Positions 58,176 through 64,000 of a stretch of 64,000 nucleotides of DNA are shown here, piece after piece. The DNA is taken from the NCBI RefSeq assembly GCF_019703515.2, contig NC_059349.1, positions 28,889,744 through 28,953,743 on the forward strand. The letters run 5' to 3'. A program made the position numbers and the translations under genes. The notes under the pieces were generated by a model, which saw only the letters and a list, made by a program, of their open reading frames with translations, was not told where the DNA came from and made no database searches. Origin of the DNA: Myxocyprinus asiaticus (taxonomy: Eukaryota; Chordata; Actinopteri; Cypriniformes; Catostomidae). The first letter of the stretch is position 1. Each line of letters opens with the position of its first letter.

Positions 58176-58568
58176 TTAAAGAAATAGTTCACCCAAAAAT
58201 TTAAATTCCCTCATCATTTACTCACTCTCATGACATCCCAGATGTGTATGACTTTCTTTCTTCTGCTGAACACAACGTTTTTTAGAAGACTATCTCAGCT
58301 CTGCAGGTTGAATGGTGGCCAGAACTATGAAGGTTTGTCCAAAAAGCAAAAAAAAAAAAAAAAAGGCAGCATAAAAGTAATCCATATAACTTCAGTGGCC
58401 ATTTGAAATGTGTGGGTGAGAAACAGAACAACATTTAAGTCCTTTTTTACTATAAATTCTCCTCCCTGCCCAGTCGGTGGCGATATGCACAAATAATGTA
58501 AATCACCAAAAACAAACGAAGAATGTAAAAGTGAAAGTGGAGATTTATAGTAAAAAGGGACTTAACCC
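58176..58568. mobile_element. TTAA MITE (type A), left half, rearranged
   Basis: TTAAAGAAATAGTTCACCC, CATTTACTCACTCTCATGAC and CCTCCCTGCCCAGTCGGTGG match 36490-37061. After that the sequence turns into an inverse of its own middle (GGAGATTTATAGTAAAAAGG), and the right terminus is missing. Confidence 0.6.
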
Positions 58569-59604
58569 TTTCGCATGTACGATAAACCGGTGTGATTACA
58601 CTAGGCTGGGGTCAGAGGCATACGATCAAATGGGTGTGATCATTCATGCTGCTTTTTACCAGTAAAGAGGGACTGAAGCTGTTGTTATAATGAACCAGCA
58701 TTCATTACAAACATTCAAACAATCACTAAAAACGGTTTATAGCAGTTACTGTCAGAGCTGACTGTTTTGATGCAGTGCTGCAGCAATGTTTTCTGATGTC
58801 AAACAAAGAATATACAGTATAAACTAGTAAGTCCACTTGAACCTTTCCGTTTGTTACTTATAGGCAGGGCTCGAGCTGAGGGGGGATGCGAAGGGATGCC
58901 ATCCCCCTTGTTGCAAGATATACCAAAAAGCATCGCCCTTGTAAAACCACCATCCCCCCTTACCATCCCCTTTAGATCATTTGTGTCATGTGTTACTTAC
59001 TTATTAATCATGCAAGTAAAATATTTAATATTTAATTTTAATATGTTTGATAAATAACAGACTTTAAATAAGGGTGATTAGCCGGTCAGAATTAATTTCG
59101 ACATGTGTGAAGTTGCCAGATTTCTATAGGTGAAATCTCCCAATCAGATCTGGACACTTGTACAGTTTGGATATATGCTGCTAGGGTGACGCTTTAGTCA
59201 CGCATTCTGGCAACCTTGAGCGCGCAAGCTCCCTCTCCACTGTGAAAAAAGACACTGGTTTTCTGAAAACACTGTAAAACAGGTATGTCGAAGTTTGCGA
59301 TGGGTTGAATTGTCCTTCCTAGTGTTCAAATTAAATTTACACCACAAGTTTTCAAATGTTTCACACACTTTCAAACATGGTCAAGTAGTAGATTGGAGTA
59401 GAAAAAAATGCATGTCTGCTGCGGGCGAGCGATCTAGAAAAAACCTTTTTCATGACCATAACGTGGATTCTTTTCACAAAATTAATCATAAAATACAATT
59501 ATAGAGGGTAACAGGTGCATATTATGGCCATGTGTCCTAAGGGTCAATGAAGTGCCGCTCATTTTTGTCCTGATCTATTAAATTAAAAATACATAAAAAA
59601 ATGC
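58569..59604. other. Intergenic DNA, nothing recognised
   Basis: No coding motif or repeat boundary seen. Confidence 0.45.
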
Positions 59605-59842
59605 AATTCACACAAACCATTTACATTTATTCATTTGGCAGACACTTTTATCCAAAGCGACTTACAAAAGAGGATAAACATAAGTGAATCATATTAAGGA
59701 GACAGTGGTACGAAAAGTGCCATATTACAAAGTTTCACTAGTATCAGAACTGCATTCAAAACAGATTAAAGTGCAACAAGGAAAAAAAATTTATTTGGTG
59801 TTTTTTAGTGACTGGTTAAGTGCTCATGGAAAAGATGTGTTT

Positions 59843-61286
59843 TTAGCCATTTTTTGAAGACAGAAACTGAGTCAGCATCACAGATGGAGTTGGGAACCAA
59901 CATGGTATGATGAAGCCGAAAGTCCGGGAAAGTGTTTTGGTGCCTTTTTGTGTTGGTACAACAAGGCGATGTTCCTTAGCCGACCGCAGGATTCTAGTGG
60001 GTGCGTAGCTCTGCAGAAATGATTTTAGGTATGCTGGAGCAGACCCAGTGACTGTAGTGACTTGTATGCCAGCATCAGAGCCTTTAACTTGATACATGCA
60101 TCAACCAGCAGCCAGTGAAGAGAGACAAGGAGTGGTGTAACATGCGCTCTCTTTGGTTGATTAAAAACCAGATGTGGTGCTGCATTCTGGATCATTTGCA
60201 GGGGTCTAATTGCACATGCAGGGAGGCCTGCGATCATTACAGAGCGTTACAGTAGTCCAGTCTAGTTATGACAAGTGACTGAACAAGAAGATGTGTGGCA
60301 TGTTCAGAGAGGAAGGGTCTTATCATCCTGATACTGTAGAGTGTAAATCTACATGATCTTGCGGTCTTTGAGATGTGGTCTGTGAAATTTAGTTTGTTAT
60401 CGATGGTTACCCCTAGATTTCTGACTGGTTTGGAAGGTGTTACTGTAGTTGCACCCAGCTGCATGGTGATGTTGTGTTCAACAGCAGGGTTGGCTGGAAA
60501 GACAAGTAGTTCGGTCTTGGCTGGGTTAAGTTGCAGGTTGTGTTCCATCATCCAGGCCTAGATGTCTGCCAGGCAGGCAGAGATTCGAGCAGTCACTGTG
60601 GTGTCATTGGTCTGGAAATACAAGTAGAGTTGCATGTCATCAGCGTAGTAATGGTAAGAGAAACCATGTGCCTGAATGATGGGTCCCAGTGATGTTGTGT
60701 CTATAGAGAAGAGAAGTGGCCCAAGCACTGAACCCTGAGGTACCCCAGTAAGTAGCTGATATGGCTTGGACACCTCACCTCTTCAGGCTACCTTGAAGGA
60801 CCTACCTGAGAGATAGGAACACTGATCTTCTGTCAGTGATGTGTCAGGTGGTGGAGGAAGAGGGCAGAGAAGTGTGTTGAATGTTCAAAACAAGCTGCGA
60901 GTGTCTGTGGTGCTGTTGATCTTGTTCTGGTAGTAGGAAGTTTTTGCAGATTTAACATTATCTGAAAAAGTTGCATGCAGAGACTGATATTAACCTAGAT
61001 CTGCTGGATCTTTATATTTCCACCATCTCCTCTCTGCTGCCCTGAGGTCAGTCCGATGTTCATGAAGGATGTCAGAGAGCCAGGGGCTGGGTGGTGTAGT
61101 ACTTGCTGGCCTTGAGGAGAGAGGACAGATGTTGTCTAGACAGGTTGTTAAAGTAGAGCTTAGTGTGTCTGTGGCAGTGTTTACATCAAGGGTGGAAAAT
61201 AAATTTTGTGTGGGAAGAGAGGTAGAGACAGCAGTGGAAAGGCGAGAGGGTGAAAGAGAATGGAGGTTACGGCAAAAGGAAACCAA
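59843..61286 (-). pseudogene. L2 LINE reverse transcriptase, frameshifted
   Basis: Order on the minus strand: spacer (LSDILHEHRTDLRAAERRWW, about 61085-61026), [13 protein letters not shown] (60750-60710), the catalytic [11 protein letters not shown] (60655-60620), NPAKTELLVFPANP, RNLGVTIDNKLNFTDHI (60430-60380) and ARLITRLDYCNA-like LVITRLDYCNAL (60272-60237), then the L2 C-terminal part. Much of the N-terminal RT between about 60990 and 60780 is lost, and stops separate the pieces. Confidence 0.8.
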
Positions 61287-61300
61287 AGGTGGAGTCTGTT

Positions 61301-61711
61301 TTAATGTAGATGGGTCATGTTGAACTGAACAAAGTAGTGATCAGAGACATGTAAAGGAGTAACAAGAATATTTGAGTTGGTACAGTTACATGTAAAAATG
61401 AGGTGCAGCTGGTTGCCCAATCTATGAGTTGCTGTGGTGCTTAGTCTATCCAAGTCAAATGAGGACAGAAGAGCATTCAGTTCAGTGGCCTGGGGCTTGT
61501 CTTGGTGTATGTTGAAATCACCAAGAACCACAAGTTGCTTACCATCCTCCAGAAAGGGGGACAGCAGGACATCCATCTCCTCGAGAAAGTTTGCCAGCTG
61601 ACCTGGAGGGCGATAAATGACAACAACATGTATTTCTGTGGTTTGCATTGTAGTATTAGCATGGAACTCAAAAGTAGTATAGTTACATAGAGAAGAGTGT
61701 GGTGTATTCAT
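61301..61711 (-). pseudogene. L2 LINE endonuclease fragment
   Basis: An open 136-codon stretch with VVVIYRPPGQLANFLEEMD, VLGDFNIHQD, THRLGNQLHLIF and HVSDHYFVQF, the second half of an AP-endonuclease with the GDFN and SDH motifs. The first half is missing. Confidence 0.75.
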
Positions 61712-61725
61712 TTACTTGAATACAC

Positions 61726-62044
61726 CTCTTCTATGATGAACATTTTTCAGTTGCTGAGTTTAAAGTCATATTGATATTTTTTCTGGGGCTTAAAGTGAAA
61801 AATGTCATGTGGTGTCCAGAGACAGTTAAAAAAAAATAAAAAAATAAAAGTCTCGTTAAAATCTGAAATGTTGGCATGAATAGAGCAGAATAATATTTTA
61901 TTGTTATTTCTTAAAAAATAAACAGTGAAATAATTGTTTTAAAATATGATTCACTAAATCAAAATCTGTGGGTGTAACCAGCATGTAGGTAGCCATTTTG
62001 TTGTTTATGTTTACCATAAAAACTATAAAACACAGTAAAATAGT
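61726..62044. other. Intergenic DNA, nothing recognised
   Basis: AT-rich, ending at the GTT that opens the fourth DIRS1 copy. Confidence 0.45.
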
Positions 62045-64000
62045 GTTCCCTATCTGTCACTCACTCAACGTTGTGTCGATGTAGTGACACTAGGGGTCAT
62101 TCTTGGGAGCCCCAAACACCTCTGCTTTTTTGAAAAAAGGCCAATGAGAATTGGTGAGTGGAATTTGCATGCCACTCCCCCGGACATACGGATATAAAAG
62201 GAGCTGGTATGCAACCACTCATTCAGATTTTCTCTTCGGAGCCGAGCGGTTGTATTCAGTGCACTGAATTCAATTCCCTCCAAAGTCGCACCTCAAAACT
62301 GCTGGATTTACGGCACATTTAAGCAGCTTCTCCCCCTCTGTACCCATGAAGTGCAGAGAAGGCCCCTGGGCGCTTCGGCAGACTGAAAATAAGAAAGTAT
62401 ATTCTAAAAGAGTATATTTTCATTCACAAAAAGAGCGGCACACAAGGAACGTCTTTTTAAAAATGCCTTTCCGTTTGTGTGTTATTCCTGGTTGCGGTCG
62501 TTATCTCTCCGCTTCTGACGGCCACGATCGCTGTCTTACGTGTCTGGGCACTGCCCACACGGAGACATCGTTCGTGGATGAGTCATGTCCTCATTGCGAG
62601 AACATGACCATGGCAACGTTGCGATCGTGGCTTGCTTTTGTAAGAAAGCAAGCCACCCCAGCGGCTCCCCACACCGGTCCTTCTACCTACGGGTTTGAGG
62701 CCGCGTCGGTTAGCACTGGGGGCAATTTGGGGACATCAATGTGACCACCTCATCCCCCCATGGATCTCCCATTCCCCAGCACACTCGCTTGCCCAGATCA
62801 GGCTCTCACACGAGACCGCCGGCTCATCTCAGCGCGAGTTCGACTTCTCGTTCGGAGCTCAGGAAGATGATGAGTTATTGAGCGCAGCATCGGAGAGCGG
62901 GCTCGTCCAGTCTGATGCAGAGGCTTCGGTTGGGCTTCCTCCTTCGGGAACGGTCACCCAGTCTCACGCCGATGCGGAAATGATGGACATGCTTTCCCGG
63001 GCGGCCGCGAGCATTGGGCTAGAGTGGAACCCTCCACTCTCCCCTGAACCCTCGTGGCTCGCGATTGGTTCCTAGGCTCAGGGCGCCGCCCATGGCCACG
63101 CCCCACCCCGGTCCCTTTCTTTCCGGAAGTGCATGAGGAGCTGACAAGATCGTGGGAGGCACCTTTTACTGCCCGGTCCCGGTCTTTCAGCTCCCCCGCA
63201 CTCACTACCCTCGATGGTGGAGTGGCCAGGGGGTATTCGGTGATCCCCCAGGTGGATAAGGCACTTGCAGTGCACTTGTGTCCGCAGAGCGCTGCCACCT
63301 GGCGTGGGCGCCCAAAGCTTCCATCCAGGGCCTGTAGGTTTATGTCATCCCTGACAACTGTGGCCTGCAGTGCCACTGGACATGCCGCCTCTGCCTTGCA
63401 CGCTATGGCTCTCCTGCAAGTACACCAAGCCAAGGCGCTAAAAGAACTGCACGAGGGTAGTTCTGACCCAGGACTGATGCAGGAACTGCGCTCGGCGATC
63501 AACCTCACTCTCCGGGTGACGAAAGTCACCGCGCGGTCTCTTGGGCAGGCGATGTCCACCCTGGTGGTCCAGGAGTGCCACCTTTGGCTCAACTTGGTCG
63601 AGATGGGAGATGCGGACAAGGCACGGTTCCTTGACGCCCCCATTTCCCAGGTTGGCCTGTTTGGCGATGCCGTCGAGGACTTTGCCCAGCATTTCTCGGC
63701 GGAGAAGAAGCAGATGGAGGCCTTACAACAAATCCTGCCCTGGCGCGGCTTAAGACCCCACACCCTGTCTGCTCATCACCAAGGGCGTCTTCCTGCAGCA
63801 ACAACACCGGCTCCACCACAGCCCGCCCTCATGGCCCGGCTCCGGCGTGGAGCCCTCCGCAGGAAGCAGACACCACCTGTCTCGCAGCCGGCCGCTAAGA
63901 AACTGATGAAGGCTTCGAAGCCCTCCCCGAGACGGGCGACCCAGGGGCGAGGAGACCCACTTCTCTGGAGCTGGTCAACAGACCACTCCATCCCCTGGTG
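62045..64000 (+). mobile_element. DIRS1-type retrotransposon, left part, cut by the window edge (copy 4)
   Basis: GTT at 62045-62047, left inverted terminal repeat 62068-62226 with the octamer (62163-62170) and TATAAAAG (62193-62200), then gag from 62463. It runs to the end of the window without reaching RT. The terminal repeat differs from copies 2 and 3 at several sites, for example GGATATAAAAG where they have GGGTATAAAAG, and the leader after it differs too. Confidence 0.9.
62463..64000 (+). pseudogene. DIRS gag-like protein, copy 4, frameshifted
   Basis: From ATG 62463: FRLCVIPGCGRYLSASDGHD, CLTCLGTAH and CPHCENMTMATLRS, the clearest Cys/His cluster of the four copies. The frame ends at 62744, and the next part (SAASESGLVQSDAEASVGL, LEWNPPLSPEPSWL) is in another frame. 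Later pieces FFPEVHEELTRSW and LMQELRSAINLTL, then a Pro/Arg/Lys-rich C-terminal part, are recognisable to the window end. Confidence 0.75.

Larger units (their letters stand above)
59620..61725 (-). mobile_element. L2-clade LINE with 3' end, frame broken
   Basis: The 3' end is at the left: on the minus strand it closes with GTAAGTCGCTTTGGATAAAAG and AAATGAATAAATGTAAATGG, the standard fish L2 tail. Upstream are RT and endonuclease. The 5' side is truncated within or before the endonuclease near 61725. It belongs to another subfamily than the LINEs at 1-2265 and 8721-10059. Confidence 0.8.

Overview
The window looks like nuclear DNA of a teleost, most probably a cyprinid. It carries the 3' end of one host gene and is otherwise filled with transposable elements, many nested in each other. 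The cyprinid call rests on multicopy TTAA-flanked MITEs whose ends read like AGGGATAGTTCACCC, on DIRS1-type retrotransposons, on L2-clade LINEs with the usual fish tail, and on Tc1 and hAT relics. Nothing here is prokaryotic.

Host gene: three plus-strand exons (5143-5260, 5445-5696, 33506-34011) encode the C-terminus of a type II classical cadherin. They cover the end of EC5, the membrane-proximal CDCD segment, one transmembrane helix and the catenin-binding tail. The 3' UTR runs to a poly(A) signal at 35315. Upstream exons lie outside the window. The last intron (5697-33505, 27.8 kb) splits the transmembrane helix and holds most of the repeats.

Layout: 1-2265, minus-strand L2-like LINE, cut by the window edge; 3566-4376, hAT MITE; 5143-5696, cadherin exons; 5741-6651, a hAT element containing a second hAT MITE; 8304-12935, a second copy of that composite, split by a LINE 5' fragment fused to a DIRS1 3' fragment; 13721-14633 and 15162-17041, hAT elements with perfect 8-bp target duplications; 19233-20851, two TTAA MITEs; 23157-24164, Tc1 relic; 24964-25560, hAT copy; 26048-32420, a structurally complete but mutated DIRS1 element; 33506-35340, last cadherin exon and UTR; 37845-44888, a three-level nest (MITE, then Tc1, then DIRS1); 45510-46930, two TIR elements; 47962-52110, Tc1-like remnant and an old divergent DIRS-like relic; 53474-55230, Tc1 fragment and other repeats; 57184-58568, SINE and MITEs; 59620-61725, minus-strand L2 LINE; 62045-64000, left part of a fourth DIRS1 copy.

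The most informative system is the DIRS1 family. Two copies are bounded on both sides, one keeps only its right end and one only its left end. The sequence shows inverted terminal repeats with an internal TATA box and octamer, gag with a Cys/His region, RT, RNase H and a tyrosine recombinase. In three copies an internal complementary region is the reverse complement of the circle junction. Every readable boundary has GTT, and two insertion sites can be reconstructed from empty paralogous copies elsewhere in the window. Each copy carries its own inactivating lesions. I saw no evidence of a wholly new gene system.
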